Source: Anaerolineae bacterium | GTDB lineage: Bacteria > Chloroflexota > Anaerolineae > JAADDB01 | Assembly (NCBI GenBank): GCA_015490995.1 | Contig: WFWT01000112.1 | Location: forward strand, 49,888 to 113,887 | Direction of reading: 5' to 3' | Length of the DNA: 64,000 nt | Shown: piece by piece, positions 30,901-41,045 of the stretch | Numbering within the stretch: the first letter of the stretch is position 1 | How the letters are laid out: each line of letters opens with the position of its first letter | Program-made: the position numbers and the translations under genes | Notes under the pieces: generated by a model | Told to the model about the DNA's origin: nothing | The model's input: the letters and a program-made list of their open reading frames with translations, nothing else | The model's database searches: none

Positions 30901-33150
30901 TGCCCCCTCCGGAATAACCGTCTGCAACGGGAAGTGGAACAACGCCTGATATGTGGGACCAAACCTGTCTTCGGTCCGCACCGTGAGGATGACACTGCCG
31001 CCGAAGTTAGTGGTACGATACCAGCGGCTGATGGCCGTATCCTTCATGCCAAGATATCCATTAGTCCCTTCCTGAAGACGTACAGTACGTGGCGGGCCGT
31101 ATATCGGCACAGGCGTCGGCGTAACGCCTGGCTGCTCACGACTAGGGGTAGGCGTAGGGGTCGGCAACGGGGAAATAGGCATGCTCGTGGTCGGTGTGGA
31201 CGTCGGTGTCGGTGTACGGGTAGGCAACCGCGTGAAAGTAGCCGTGGGAGTAAAAGTAGGCGAGGGGGTCGGGGTAGGCGTTGGAGTAAAGGTGGGCGTG
31301 AACGTTGGCGTGGGCGTAGGGGTGGGGGTAGCCAACGTGTATTCAATAACCAGCCGCGGTCTCAGAGTAATGTGCGAATCCTCGCTGCTCAGGAAATTGT
31401 GCTGAACCGGGGGCTGGTTGGGAGCGGCAAACCCCTGAACAATGAGCCCATAATTGGGGCGCCGGCCCGTCACCCAATCAACTACCGCGCGCGTGATGTC
31501 CATACGCATCCAGCGATAAACCGCGTCAAAGGTCACTTCCGCCACCGGTGTGGGATCGCGATCCTCCGGGCCTATGGCGCCCGGTTCTTGCCAGGGTGTT
31601 TGTGCATCCGCGCGCGTAAACGTTGCCTCATGTTCCTTCCAGGGCCGTTTTAGCACGTACGCTCGAAAAACGCCGGGCACGTCGCGGTTGCGGGCACCGG
31701 AGTACAGTTCCAGCCACGCAGAGCGAACGATCGCGTTGGACGGCAACACACTCAGGTCAAATCGGAACAGGCCTTGCAAAGTTATCCCGTATCTGTCCTC
31801 GCCTCGTATACTGATGTAGTGTAATCCCCCAAAGTTTCGGTAGCGCTCCCACCGACTGATGAAGGTATCTGCCACGCCCTGATATCCCTCAACGCCCTCT
31901 TGAAGCACCAACCGGTAAGTGTTCTGCGCAGGCCAGGGGGTAGGAGTCGGTGTAGGCGTAGCTGTAGGTGCAGCAGGAGGGGGTAAAGGCGTATATGTGG
32001 GCAGATCGGCTGTACCTCGATAACGAAGCACCATACCGTTCTCGCCCACGATCCAGATGCGCGCCGGGTTCAACACAAATATGCTGATGGGCACACTATC
32101 CCCCGGCAAATCTTGCAATTCCCAGCTCAGGCCCCCGTCCACCGTTGTCAGGAACACAACCCCGGCCTTTACTCGTCGACCGTCAGGAGTGCGACAGCGA
32201 TACCAGTAATCGGGTGGGGAAGGACAACGGGCTGCCACCGCATATCCACGATACCGGTCAAGAAACACAACGTCCATCACGTGTAAGTTTGTATCCAACT
32301 GAACATAATCCCAGCTGGTACCGCCATCCCGGGTATAGTAGATACGCCCATAATGTGCGGCGACCCATCCATAGTACGGGTCCACAAAGTCGACTGCCCG
32401 CACGTGTACCGGTGCCAATTGAGGCACCGGACGCTCCCACGTCCGCCCACCATCTCGCGACCGCACGAACAGCCCCCCGGTGCTCACCGAGCCGATGGCA
32501 TATCCGTACCACGTGTTCCCCACAGGAATCCAATCCATGTCCTCAACAGCGGCTCCCCAAGGGGCCGGATTTCCCATGCCGGCAATCCACGTGCGACCGC
32601 CGTCAGTCGTGCGCAACAGATGACCGGCATTCTGGCTCACACCGACCCACCCGTACCGGCCATCAGGGGAAAAGAACACATCGAACTGAGGTTTATCATG
32701 TCCTGAGCGCTGGACTTCCCACGTTTGCCAGCCGTCGGTAGTGTGAAGAATACGGCCTAACCGACCAACGGCCCATCCCTCGTACGGGGAAATCATGAAC
32801 AAGCCGCGCATTTCGCGCAGCTCAAAAGTATCGGCCGGCTGAGTATAGAGCTGTTCCCAGGTCTTACCCCCATCCGTGGTGCGCAGGATGGAGCCTCGAT
32901 AAAACTGGGTTCCATACCAGAGGGGCACACTGCTTTCACCCACCGCATAACCCAACTCAGGGCTGACGAAGACCGCTTCTTTGATGTAATTGTGCCTGGG
33001 CACGTACAGCAACTCCCAGCCATCGGTGGCCATAAGGCCTGCCTGGGGTTCCGCGGCAGTGACTCCCCACGAGAGCACCCAAATTACGAACAATAACGTA
33101 CCTATACCGACGAACCGTCCCATGGATTGCATCATCTTCCCGCGCGTCAT
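27937..33150 (-). CDS. 1737-aa secreted multidomain protein: BNR/Ycf48-like repeats, three DNRLRE (CBM96-like) domains, TP linkers, C-terminal TIM-barrel/glycosidase-like domain
   Basis: Signal peptide; repeated TTDGGKTW-type Asp boxes; three copies of NGYxxMxDTxISRW...[10 protein letters not shown]...VQHNFLSSE; (TP)n linkers; C-terminal [46 protein letters not shown]. Confidence 0.85.
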   Translation of the reverse strand: MTRGKMMQSMGRFVGIGTLLFVIWVLSWGVTAAEPQAGLMATDGWELLYVPRHNYIKEAVFVSPELGYAVGESSVPLWYGTQFYRGSILRTTDGGKTWEQLYTQPADTFELREMRGLFMISPYEGWAVGRLGRILHTTDGWQTWEVQRSGHDKPQFDVFFSPDGRYGWVGVSQNAGHLLRTTDGGRTWIAGMGNPAPWGAAVEDMDWIPVGNTWYGYAIGSVSTGGLFVRSRDGGRTWERPVPQLAPVHVRAVDFVDPYYGWVAAHYGRIYYTRDGGTSWDYVQLDTNLHVMDVVFLDRYRGYAVAARCPSPPDYWYRCRTPDGRRVKAGVVFLTTVDGGLSWELQDLPGDSVPISIFVLNPARIWIVGENGMVLRYRGTADLPTYTPLPPPAAPTATPTPTPTPWPAQNTYRLVLQEGVEGYQGVADTFISRWERYRNFGGLHYISIRGEDRYGITLQGLFRFDLSVLPSNAIVRSAWLELYSGARNRDVPGVFRAYVLKRPWKEHEATFTRADAQTPWQEPGAIGPEDRDPTPVAEVTFDAVYRWMRMDITRAVVDWVTGRRPNYGLIVQGFAAPNQPPVQHNFLSSEDSHITLRPRLVIEYTLATPTPTPTPTFTPTFTPTPTPTPSPTFTPTATFTRLPTRTPTPTSTPTTSMPISPLPTPTPTPSREQPGVTPTPVPIYGPPRTVRLQEGTNGYLGMKDTAISRWYRTTNFGGSVILTVRTEDRFGPTYQALFHFPLQTVIPEGAQIERATLRLYSGARNRNAPMLLRAYVLRRNWQEQEATWLQAASGEPWQTPGAFGEQDRDPEPVGETVVTATYTWITLDVTEAVRRWVAAPDQNLGLLLQAFRYNNGPQVEHNFLSSEYPAVPFRPALEVVYRERIGEVVPTPTSTPTTSMPISPLPTPTPTPGRPPTATPTPIPTPTPTPTPTPTPTPTPTPTPTPTPTPIRYGPPQTLRLQAGRNGYTAMEDTHISRWYPDRNEGGSVLLTVRTEDSRGPTYQALLYFSVRGVLPPLSRLEKAELRLYSGARNRSAPIVLRAYLLRRPWREDQATWKQAAVGEPWEQPGAFGSKDRDPVPVGEVVFDRTYTWVTLDVTSAVAYWLANPDENYGLVIQGFRYNNGPQVQHNFLSSEYPAVSLRPALDITYRAPEGSGPPPTPPPGQPPLPTPTPTPTRAGGGTLPPTPTPLPPPPSPTPVPTPAITPGADGWEAVRAPGIYMAYDYVGHDPKTFGTVGTLASFHWKQLENEEGRYTFEVIDRWLNRLAARGLKGALFIVLLDGGCNGDRALPDYIVNDPQAVIKRNLGYTCPQTGRTWKAVPNYLSPRLQERYRALIYALGARYKNDPRLEYIAIGTGIYGETRAAADPGDLNVLKQAGLTSVRWVEFVNKVTDWYVEAFSDNRGRLLKPLLQQTGPVTFNAWERREISNYAIARGVGLSLNLMYPDGEGVLYINSGACPMCSWYDFPLVYWRVIPTAWEAYEHQTCTPELIWWGVYNTLNKHPVYLRVVAQLMRTSSGAPRENLIAPFKWAAQYMGVTEETTPSAWVALREHRDPFYPLRCVGMNNAPPHQNPQWGNYGFFMDQRNDLPGGRTVPETNDPSVQRMGNNTRPYNPALPKGKEGWTVRRTDEATGNPYMFFDVSSRYLSGVRSATVKVTYWDYGTDTWSLYYRNANGQVVEAIQVRKQNTRQWKTVTVTLTNARFDNSLPDGTGGADFYISSNNDGNEWIHFVEVIRR

Positions 33151-33502
33151 GGCTACCGTGCACCCTCAATGGAATAATGGATTTCCGGTGGAACAACGCT
33201 GCAAAACCCCGCTACTCCAACGCTTTGCCCCTGTTCCAGGTTACGCCCTTTCTGTACCGTTGACCACGCCAACTCTGCCACCTTAACCTTCTTAACCAGT
33301 TCTCTGTTCACGTGACCTTCCGTCCTCAATGTCCAAATGTGTGCGCACGAATGCCCACCGCGCCTTAGAATTACGGAGAGATTCCCCGCTCCCACCCAAT
33401 AGCAGGGTAACAGGTCAACAGCACGGTGACCATCCCCCAGAAGTCCTAGGGTTAACACGAGGTCAACTGATGGTTTGGGCACCTAACCTGTCCAAGGCGC
33501 GA

Positions 33503-33552
33503 CGAGAGGGCCTGACAACCACCAACATCAACACTGTTGCCAGGCCCTCTCG
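33503..33552 (-). terminator. hairpin downstream of the SWIM gene
   Basis: CGAGAGGGCCTG (33503-33514) / CAGGCCCTCTCG (33541-33552) perfect 12-bp arms, extended by CAAC/GTTG across one mismatch. Confidence 0.55.
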
Positions 33553-33637
33553 TGCGTTCTACGCGCTCGACCTTATGTGACTCGTACGTTCTTCACGTTA
33601 CATCATCACCGTGACCGGGAGGTGATATCCTTTCAGC

Positions 33638-33895
33638 TCAGGCGGTGGGCAGTTGTTCCTGGACCACAGGGGACACCATGCCTTCCAAGATGCGCTCCAA
33701 GGCCATGGTATGACTGCACACCCCGCGCTGGGCGAAGAAGTGGCACGTACAATGCCACACACCGCCATTATATGTCACCACATGTGTGCCGTGATTTCCG
33801 CGAAAGGATACCTGAAAGGCTTCAAAGGTTACCCGCTCTCGTTCCTGTGCATACTGCTTTGCCTTCAGGATCTTGCCGATCATCGCTGAGTCCAT
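33638..33895 (-). CDS. small SWIM zinc-finger protein
   Basis: NGGVWHCTCHFFAQRGVCSHTMALERIL = CxCx(n)CxH SWIM signature; start M8 of the ORF behind AAAGGAGGATGCCTT. Confidence 0.8.
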   Translation of the reverse strand: MDSAMIGKILKAKQYAQERERVTFEAFQVSFRGNHGTHVVTYNGGVWHCTCHFFAQRGVCSHTMALERILEGMVSPVVQEQLPTA

Positions 33896-33973
33896 AAGGC
33901 ATCCTCCTTTCGTCACCCTGTGTGGACTACCCTTCAGGCAGAAACTCCGAGGTACACCATATAGCCAAATAAA

Positions 33974-34002
33974 AAGGGCACCACGCGTCGCGCGGTGCCC
34001 TT
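33974..34002 (-). terminator. intrinsic terminator (minus strand) upstream of the SWIM gene
   Basis: Minus strand AAGGGCACCGCGCGACGCGTGGTGCCCTTTTTATTT: GC-rich stem plus T-tract. Confidence 0.75.
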
Positions 34003-34088
34003 CAACTCGAACCTACAGGGTTCAGAATCACCAAGTGCTTGCGTTTTTCCTCGTATCAGGCACATCCCTCTTTGTCTCTCCTCGGGCT
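33974..34088 (-). ncRNA. putative small RNA or attenuated leader of the SWIM gene
   Basis: Bounded by the promoter at 34095-34124 and terminator at 33974-34002; no convincing ORF. Confidence 0.45.
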
Positions 34089-34094
34089 GCAAAG

Positions 34095-34124
34095 AGTATA
34101 TCCAAGCTCCCTGGTCTGTGTCAA
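34095..34124 (-). promoter_or_regulatory. near-consensus sigma70-type promoter
   Basis: Minus strand TTGACA (34124-34119), 18-nt spacer, TATACT (34100-34095). Confidence 0.65.
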
Positions 34125-34231
34125 ATGCTCATCCGATAGCGCGAGCGGTTCATGAATCCCCCCTCGACTGTAAAATGTGATATGATCCCGCCGTCGGGAT
34201 AAAGGTCTAATCCTTGGGGAGGCGAAGGTCC

Positions 34232-35065
34232 ATGGGTAGTGCACAAGGGCTTGGAGTCTTTGATATTCGCGAGAAGGTCGTAGTAGTAACCGGGGGCAGC
34301 GGCGTGTTGGGCAGCGCGGTGTGCCAGGGCCTGGGAAGGGCTGGCGCCCGGGTTGCGGTGATGGGCCGGCATCAACAGCGGGTGGAACAAACCGTACAAC
34401 GTGTACAGGAGGCCGGCGGTGAAGCACTTCCTCTCATTGGAGACGTCCTCCGACGGGAAGACGTGGAAGCAGCCTGTGAAGCCGTGCTGGATTGCTGGGG
34501 CCAAGTGGACGCACTCTTGAACTTTGCCGGTGGTAACCGCCCAGACGCTACAGTCACTCCCGAACGCCCGTTCTTCGACCTACCGGAAGAAGCGTTACGG
34601 GCAACGCTGGACCTCAACTTAATGGGCACGATCATCCCAGTCCAGGTCTTCGGCAAGGTGATGACCGACCAAGGGGAAGGTGTTATCATCAACATCTCCT
34701 CGATGGCTGCCATGCGCCCCCTGACACGGGTAGTAGCATACGGCGCAGCCAAGGCAGCCCTGAACAACTTTACCCAATGGTTAGCCGTGTACATGGCTCG
34801 GGAATATTCTCCCCGGATCCGGGTCAACGCCATAGCACCGGGATTCTTCCTCACCCGCCAGAATCAATACCTCTTGATCGACGAACAGACGGGTGAATTA
34901 ACACCGCGCGGCCAAGCCATTATTGACCACACCCCTATGGGACGATTTGGCGATCCGGAGGACCTGATCGGCACCATCATCTGGCTGGTGTCGGACGCGT
35001 CGGCTTTCGTCACCGGGGTGGTCATTCCGGTCGATGGTGGGTTCTCCGCTTTCAGCGGAGTGTAA
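34232..35065 (+). CDS. SDR family oxidoreductase (D-mannonate oxidoreductase/fructuronate reductase-like)
   Basis: VVVTGGSGVLGSAVCQGL, NFAGGNRPDATV, YGAAKAALNNFTQWLAVYMA, APGFFLTRQNQYLL, PVDGGFSAFSGV. Confidence 0.82.
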   Translation: MGSAQGLGVFDIREKVVVVTGGSGVLGSAVCQGLGRAGARVAVMGRHQQRVEQTVQRVQEAGGEALPLIGDVLRREDVEAACEAVLDCWGQVDALLNFAGGNRPDATVTPERPFFDLPEEALRATLDLNLMGTIIPVQVFGKVMTDQGEGVIINISSMAAMRPLTRVVAYGAAKAALNNFTQWLAVYMAREYSPRIRVNAIAPGFFLTRQNQYLLIDEQTGELTPRGQAIIDHTPMGRFGDPEDLIGTIIWLVSDASAFVTGVVIPVDGGFSAFSGV

Positions 35066-35215
35066 TGCGCTTGCGAGATCGCATAATGGCCTGGCGCCCA
35101 CGACCCGAGTATAATGGGGCCAATGATACCCGACAGCTGTGAGGCTCAAGCAGGCAGCATAGTCTGTAACGCTACATTATCAAATTGCCCGATCACGTCT
35201 ATGGGGAAAGGTGTT

Positions 35216-35446
35216 ATGAATTCCCTCAAACATCTGTGGCACCAACACCCAAATCTGGTTTCCTGGTGTGTTTTATCCATTGGTATGATAATAATTCTGA
35301 TATGGTCAGCACGAGATGTGGGGTTCACACCTGGTCAGTGGGCTGCCCTGATCGCAGCCACCATCCTTCTGGCCGGGTTAAGCGTGTGGATCATTAGTTG
35401 GGAAGAGGACGACGAAACGGCGGGGAACGATGGCCGTGAAGCGTGA
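35216..35446 (+). CDS. small two-TM membrane protein
   Basis: [30 protein letters not shown]...[38 protein letters not shown]. Confidence 0.55.
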   Translation: MNSLKHLWHQHPNLVSWCVLSIGMIIILIWSARDVGFTPGQWAALIAATILLAGLSVWIISWEEDDETAGNDGREA

Positions 35447-36587
35447 TTACTACGACGTGCTGGGAGTACCACGCAACGCCTCGCAAGAGGAGATCAAACG
35501 GGCGTATAAGCGACTGGCGCGGCAATACCACCCGGACATCAACAAAAGTCCGGACGCCGAAGAAAAGTTTAAGGAAATCAACGAAGCCTATCAGGTCCTC
35601 AGCGACCCGGAGAAACGCCGCCAATATGACCTCTTTGGCCACGCGGGGGTGAGCGGCGTGGCCGGTGGTGCTCCAGGAGGCGTGCGAGTCGATGTGGATT
35701 TCAGCGGTTTTCCCGATCTCACCGAGATCTTCGAGGAATTCTTTGGCTTCGGCCCTAAGGGACGCACACGGCGTCGTCGAGCCGAACGTGGCAGCGACGT
35801 CCAGGTAGAAGTCACCTTGGACTTCGAAGAAGCCATCTTCGGCACGGAAAAGACCATTGAAGTGGCCCGATGGGAACCCTGCCCCCGCTGTCACGGTACC
35901 GGCGCGGAACCCGGCACCCACCCGATGCGGTGTCCCCAATGCGGAGGGCGTGGTGAAGTACAACATGTACAGGACTCTTTCTTCGGACGGTTTGTGCGGG
36001 TAGCCGTATGTCCCCGCTGTAACGGGGAAGGCATGCTCATCACCACTCCCTGTCAGGAATGCCGCGGGCGTGGAGTCACCCGACGAACGCGCCGGGTTGC
36101 GGTAAGTATACCGCCGGGCGTCGATGATGGAACCTTGGTCCGGTTGACCGGCGAGGGAGAGTTAGGGCGCAACGGCGGGCCTCCCGGCGACCTGTATGTG
36201 CGAGTTCAGGTGCGACCTCACCCCCTCTTCAAACGGGAGGGCAAAAACATTCTCCTTGACTTACCCATCAACGTGGCACAAGCTGCCCTGGGCGATGAAG
36301 TGGAAATCCCCACCATTGACGGGGGAACCGTCAAGCTCACCATTCCACCGGGCACACAGTACGGTAAAACATTCCGCTTACGGGGCAAGGGCGCGCCCGA
36401 TGTGCGACATCCCAACCGACGGGGTGATATGCTCGTGACCGTTCGTGTGGTCGTGCCCAAAGAACTCACACCGGAACAGCGTGAACTCTTTAAGGCTCTG
36501 GGGAAGACTTTCGAGCGCACTCCTTCCCCCCAGGATAAGAACTTTTGGGACAAGTTACTGGATGCTCTAGCCGACGTGCTCGGGTAA
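35430..36587 (+). CDS. dnaJ: chaperone DnaJ
   Basis: J-domain with HPD, four CxxCxGxG-type repeats ([32 protein letters not shown]). Confidence 0.96.
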   Translation: MAVKRDYYDVLGVPRNASQEEIKRAYKRLARQYHPDINKSPDAEEKFKEINEAYQVLSDPEKRRQYDLFGHAGVSGVAGGAPGGVRVDVDFSGFPDLTEIFEEFFGFGPKGRTRRRRAERGSDVQVEVTLDFEEAIFGTEKTIEVARWEPCPRCHGTGAEPGTHPMRCPQCGGRGEVQHVQDSFFGRFVRVAVCPRCNGEGMLITTPCQECRGRGVTRRTRRVAVSIPPGVDDGTLVRLTGEGELGRNGGPPGDLYVRVQVRPHPLFKREGKNILLDLPINVAQAALGDEVEIPTIDGGTVKLTIPPGTQYGKTFRLRGKGAPDVRHPNRRGDMLVTVRVVVPKELTPEQRELFKALGKTFERTPSPQDKNFWDKLLDALADVLG

Positions 36588-36642
36588 CCGCGGCCCACGG
36601 CTCCCGGTGTGCATTCCCTTTCCGGTAAAAATGACTTCGGGT

Positions 36643-36672
36643 TTGGTCACTGGGCGTAGGGATGAGTATAAT
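36643..36672 (+). promoter_or_regulatory. candidate promoter of leuS
   Basis: TTGGTC (36643-36648), 18-nt spacer, TATAAT (36667-36672); about 300-nt leader to the leuS start. Confidence 0.5.
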
Positions 36673-36976
36673 GTGTTGGGTTAATGGCTCTTCTGTGCCA
36701 TCCAGGAAGGATAATTGGGGACCACATCCATCCAAAGAGGTGAGGTCAGTGGTCTACAGGATAGCGAACACGGCAGTCTATCAATCGACAACGCATTTGC
36801 CCTACCATCCTCATGTTCCTCTGAACCCCTTGTTGCCCCCGCGGGGGGCATGAGACGCGTACGTGTACCTACCCGTGTTCACCCGCGTGCTTTCTATCCC
36901 TAACCTGCCGAACGAATGTGACCACCGAGTTGACACCCAGTCCATCCTTGGAACACCCGTGGAGGAGAGAGCGGCC

Positions 36977-39742
36977 ATGGCCGATAAGTATGTACCCCAG
37001 GAGATCGAACCCAAGTGGCAACAACGCTGGGAACAGGACAAGCTATATCGAGCGGTACGTGCGCCTGACAAGAAAAAGTGGTACTACCTGACCATGTTTC
37101 CCTATCCCAGCGGGGATCTGCACATCGGTCACTGGTACGCAATGGCTCCCTCCGATGCCCACGCGCGCTTCTTCCGCATGCGGGGTTACAATGTGCTTTT
37201 CCCTATCGGATTTGACGCGTTTGGCCTTCCTGCGGAAAACGCCGCCATCCGCCACCGCATTCACCCTAAGGAATGGACGTACAGCAACATCCAGCGGATG
37301 CGGCAACAACTGCGCTCCATGGGGGCCATGTTCGATTGGGATCGAGAGGTCATCACCTGCGATCCAGAGTATTACCGATGGAATCAGTGGTTTTTCCTGA
37401 AGTTTTACGAAAAAGGTCTTGCCTACCGCAAATTGAGTCCGGTGGACTGGTGCCCCAACTGCAACACAACCCTGGCCCGAGAACAGGTCATCGGCGAGGA
37501 GCGGCGGTGTGAACGGTGTAACACACCCGTGGTAAAGAAAAACCTTGAACAGTGGTTCTTCAAGATCACGGCGTACGCGGAGGAGTTGAAGGACTTTTCC
37601 AAGCTGGACTGGCCGGAACGCATCAAGACCGCGCAATTGAACTGGATCGGCGACCGATCAGAGGGGGCCACAGTGATATTCCGCACCGAAAATGGACACC
37701 CTCTGGAAATTTTCACCACCCGACCGGACACCCTGTGGGGTGCTACATTTATGGTACTTTCACCCGAACACCCCCTGCTGGACGAGATCGTCCCCCCGAC
37801 TTACCGAGAACAAGTGGACGCATACCGCGAACAAGCCGCGCGCCTCTCGGATATCGAGCGCACGGCCGAAGAGCGTCCTAAGACGGGCGTCTTCACAGGC
37901 GCGTACGCCATTAACCCTGTCAACGGAGAACGCATCCCTATCTGGATCGCAGACTATGTGCTTATGAGCTACGGCACCGGTGCTATCATGGCCGTACCCG
38001 CGCACGACCAGCGAGACTTCGAATTCGCCCGCAAATATGGTCTTGAGATCCGACCCGTTATTTACCCCCTTAACGAGGAGGGAGAGCCCATTCCCCTGAA
38101 TGCGGATAGCATGACAGAGGCCTACGAAGGGCCTGGTATCATGGTCAACAGCGGCCCCCTCACGGGCACACGCATCGTCAAGGCTAAGGGATGGGACGAT
38201 CCAGGAATAATGAAGGTCATCGAGTGGCTGGAGGCTCAGGGCATAGGTAAACGGGACTACCAATACCGCTTGCGAGACTGGCTGATCTCTCGCCAACGTT
38301 ACTGGGGCACCCCTATTCCCATCATTTACTGCGACCAATGTGGCATTGTCCCGGTGCCCGAAGACGATCTCCCGGTAATTTTGCCCGACGATGTCGAATT
38401 TATGCCCACAGGGGTTAGCCCCCTCACGTACCACGAAGATTTCCTCAACACCACCTGCCCTCGCTGTGGGGGACCGGCCAAGCGGGAAACCGATACCATG
38501 GATACGTTTGTCGACTCATCCTGGTATCAATATCGGTATCTCAGTCCTCACTATGACCAGGGGCCATGGGATCCGGAAGAAGCCCGGTACTGGTTACCGG
38601 TAGACCAGTATACTGGCGGGGCAGAACACGCCACCATGCACCTGCTGTACACCCGCTTCTTCACTAAGGTCTTACGGGATCTGGGCTTGGTGGACTTCGA
38701 CGAACCGATGATCCGACTTTATAACCAGGGGGTCATTCTGGGTGAGCCCCGGGACGGAGATTTCGTGATCGTAGATGGGGAGTGGGAAGACCAAGAAACC
38801 GGCATCTTCCGCGCGCGGGCTCTTCGGGCCGTGCGAGGTGAAGACCGCCCCCAACCGCAAGTGACAGACACGCGCATCCAAGGAGAAGTATATGCCCGTG
38901 ACGAGAAAACGGTGCGCGTCCACGTGGGTGAAGGCCGTATGGTTCTCGTACACGTAGATGAACAGACTCGCCTAGAGATTCCCGGCATCGCGAACCCCCG
39001 TGTGGCCGACCTCGTCTTTCACCTCGACGCGGAGAAAATGTCCAAGTCCAAAGGCAACGTGGTCGCCCCTGATGAACTCGTGGCCCGTTACGGCGCAGAC
39101 AGCGTGCGGGCTTACTTGATGTTCGCGTTCCGTTGGGACCAGGGAGGGCCCTGGAGCTCCACCGGAATCGAAGGTGTACACCGGTGGCTCCACCGCGTGT
39201 GGCACCTGATCCTAGACACACCCCGCGTGCAGCGGGATGCCCGCCCAGATGAGGTGAAAGCCCTGCGACGCAAGACCCATCAAACCATCAAGCGAGTAAC
39301 CCAGGACATGGAAGAGTTCGCCTTCAACACCGCCATCGCGGCCCTGATGGAACTCACCAACCTCATGCAAAAGCTCAAGGAAACATCGGTGGTTGACACC
39401 GAGGCATGGACTGAGGCACGGGATACACTGCTGCTTCTCCTGGCCCCCTTTACGCCCCACATCGCCGAGGAGCTATGGGTGCGGACAGGCCACCCGTACA
39501 GCATTCACCAGCAATCCTGGCCCGAATGGGATGAGAAATTGGTCAAAGAGGACACCATCACGCTGGTAGTGCAGATAAACGGCAAAGTGCGGGATAAGAT
39601 CCCTGCACCCGCCGGACTTTCCGAGGAGGAAGCCAAAAAGCTGGCTCTTGCCAGTCCCAAGGTCCGACGTCACCTGGACGGTAAAGAAATCCGCCGGATC
39701 ATCTTTGCCCAAGGACGTATACTTAACATCGTTACCCGTTAA
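36977..39742 (+). CDS. leuS: leucyl-tRNA synthetase
   Basis: MADKYVPQEIEPKWQQRWEQ, FPYPSGDLHIGHWYAM, EKMSKSKGNVV; ATG 36977 preferred over the upstream ORF start. Confidence 0.96.
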   Translation: MADKYVPQEIEPKWQQRWEQDKLYRAVRAPDKKKWYYLTMFPYPSGDLHIGHWYAMAPSDAHARFFRMRGYNVLFPIGFDAFGLPAENAAIRHRIHPKEWTYSNIQRMRQQLRSMGAMFDWDREVITCDPEYYRWNQWFFLKFYEKGLAYRKLSPVDWCPNCNTTLAREQVIGEERRCERCNTPVVKKNLEQWFFKITAYAEELKDFSKLDWPERIKTAQLNWIGDRSEGATVIFRTENGHPLEIFTTRPDTLWGATFMVLSPEHPLLDEIVPPTYREQVDAYREQAARLSDIERTAEERPKTGVFTGAYAINPVNGERIPIWIADYVLMSYGTGAIMAVPAHDQRDFEFARKYGLEIRPVIYPLNEEGEPIPLNADSMTEAYEGPGIMVNSGPLTGTRIVKAKGWDDPGIMKVIEWLEAQGIGKRDYQYRLRDWLISRQRYWGTPIPIIYCDQCGIVPVPEDDLPVILPDDVEFMPTGVSPLTYHEDFLNTTCPRCGGPAKRETDTMDTFVDSSWYQYRYLSPHYDQGPWDPEEARYWLPVDQYTGGAEHATMHLLYTRFFTKVLRDLGLVDFDEPMIRLYNQGVILGEPRDGDFVIVDGEWEDQETGIFRARALRAVRGEDRPQPQVTDTRIQGEVYARDEKTVRVHVGEGRMVLVHVDEQTRLEIPGIANPRVADLVFHLDAEKMSKSKGNVVAPDELVARYGADSVRAYLMFAFRWDQGGPWSSTGIEGVHRWLHRVWHLILDTPRVQRDARPDEVKALRRKTHQTIKRVTQDMEEFAFNTAIAALMELTNLMQKLKETSVVDTEAWTEARDTLLLLLAPFTPHIAEELWVRTGHPYSIHQQSWPEWDEKLVKEDTITLVVQINGKVRDKIPAPAGLSEEEAKKLALASPKVRRHLDGKEIRRIIFAQGRILNIVTR

Positions 39743-39858
39743 CCGGTGCTATCCCAGTGACCCGGCCAGGAAACGCGCCGAACCGTCATCGGTGGGAGCT
39801 TCCTGCGCTGGGTCATTTTTATGAACAACGGACACCTTCAGAGGGTGAGGGACCCTAC

Positions 39859-40566
39859 ATGGCCATTAGGTACAAAGCAATTATCTTCGACCTGGACGAC
39901 ACGCTGCGATTATCCACCCCACCATTTCTGGACCGCTTGCGCATGTGTTTAGAAACTGCCGGCGTCCCCGTACGCACGGAAACATGGCACGGGGTGGAAC
40001 GCTGGATCCACTGGTATTGGGCCCAAAGCCCAGAGATTCAGGAAGATGTAAAACGGTACGGACAAGACGGCGTGTGGACGGCCTTTTGGCAACGGCTGAT
40101 GGGGAAAGTAGGTTATCACGGCGATCGAGAGGAGGCGTTACACCTATCGGAGCGCTTTCTGACCGAATATCGCCCTCGTTCCATTCCCCGGCCGGGCGCT
40201 CACGAGATCCTATTTCAGTTACGATGGGAAGGCGTGACCCTCGGAGTGCTTTCCAACCGCAGTCAACCCTTTGATGACGAACTACACGCGCTGGGATTAA
40301 GCGCTTATTTTGATTTCACCCTGCATGCACTGGCCGTCGGAACCTTTAAACCAGACCCACGGGTGTTCCATGCAGCCCTTGAGCGTAGTGGAGCGGTGGC
40401 CCCAAGCGAAGCCCTTTACGTGGGCGACAACTACTATGCAGATGTGCTCGGGGCCCAGGCCGCAGGCATGGACGCCGTCCTTATTGACGAACGGGGCATC
40501 TACGGGGACGTTGAATGTCCGGTCGTCCGTTCCTTAAACGACCTGATGGCACTTCTCAGCCGCTGA
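39859..40566 (+). CDS. HAD-family hydrolase
   Basis: IIFDLDDTLRLS, GVLSNRSQP, KPDPRVFHAALERSG, YVGDNYYADVLGAQAAGM. Confidence 0.85.
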   Translation: MAIRYKAIIFDLDDTLRLSTPPFLDRLRMCLETAGVPVRTETWHGVERWIHWYWAQSPEIQEDVKRYGQDGVWTAFWQRLMGKVGYHGDREEALHLSERFLTEYRPRSIPRPGAHEILFQLRWEGVTLGVLSNRSQPFDDELHALGLSAYFDFTLHALAVGTFKPDPRVFHAALERSGAVAPSEALYVGDNYYADVLGAQAAGMDAVLIDERGIYGDVECPVVRSLNDLMALLSR

Positions 40567-40638
40567 GCAGGCCAGGGCTTTCATCAAACCGGTTTGAATA
40601 AAGGCTGTAGATTCACGCGTGGTGGGAGGTAACAAACA

Positions 40639-40989
40639 GTGGCGGAGGAAAAACCCACAATTACCTGGGAGGACTTCACCAAAGTGTCCATGCGGGTAGG
40701 CCAAATTGTGCGCGTCGAACCCTTCCCAGAAGCGCGCAAGCCGGCCTACAAACTGTGGATTGATTTTGGCCCCTACGGAGTGAAAAAGAGCTCTGCCCAG
40801 CTCCCTCGGTGGTATCCGAACCCGGAAGCTCTCATCGGACGGTTGGTGATCGCGGTCACCAACTTGCCGCCTAAACAAATTGGCCCCTTTCGTTCCGAAG
40901 TGCTGGTCTTAGGCGCAATCCAAGCAGATGGTCGAGTTATGCTGCTGCAGCCGGACGCACCCTCTGAGCTGGGAGCACCCATCGCTTGA
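40639..40989 (+). CDS. csaA: tRNA-binding domain / CsaA-like protein (GTG start)
   Basis: FTKVSMRVGQIVRVEPFPEARKPAYKLWIDFGPYGVKKSSAQLP, AVTNLPPKQIGPFRSEVLVLGA. Confidence 0.82.
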   Translation: MAEEKPTITWEDFTKVSMRVGQIVRVEPFPEARKPAYKLWIDFGPYGVKKSSAQLPRWYPNPEALIGRLVIAVTNLPPKQIGPFRSEVLVLGAIQADGRVMLLQPDAPSELGAPIA

Positions 40990-41045
40990 AGGTCCCATCA
41001 CTCCCAAGACCACACCCTCCACGGCAGGGAAGGGGGAAGGACAAA

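Noticed and set aside
33990-34060. tRNA or hammerhead ribozyme in the region upstream of the SWIM gene (GGTTCGAG and CTGATACGAGGAAA strings)
   Set aside because: T-arm stem does not pair, no acceptor stem; the ribozyme core deviates from CUGANGA...GAAA.
36673-36976. T-box riboswitch upstream of leuS
   Set aside because: No AGGGUGGNACCGCG-type T-box sequence or antiterminator/terminator pair found.
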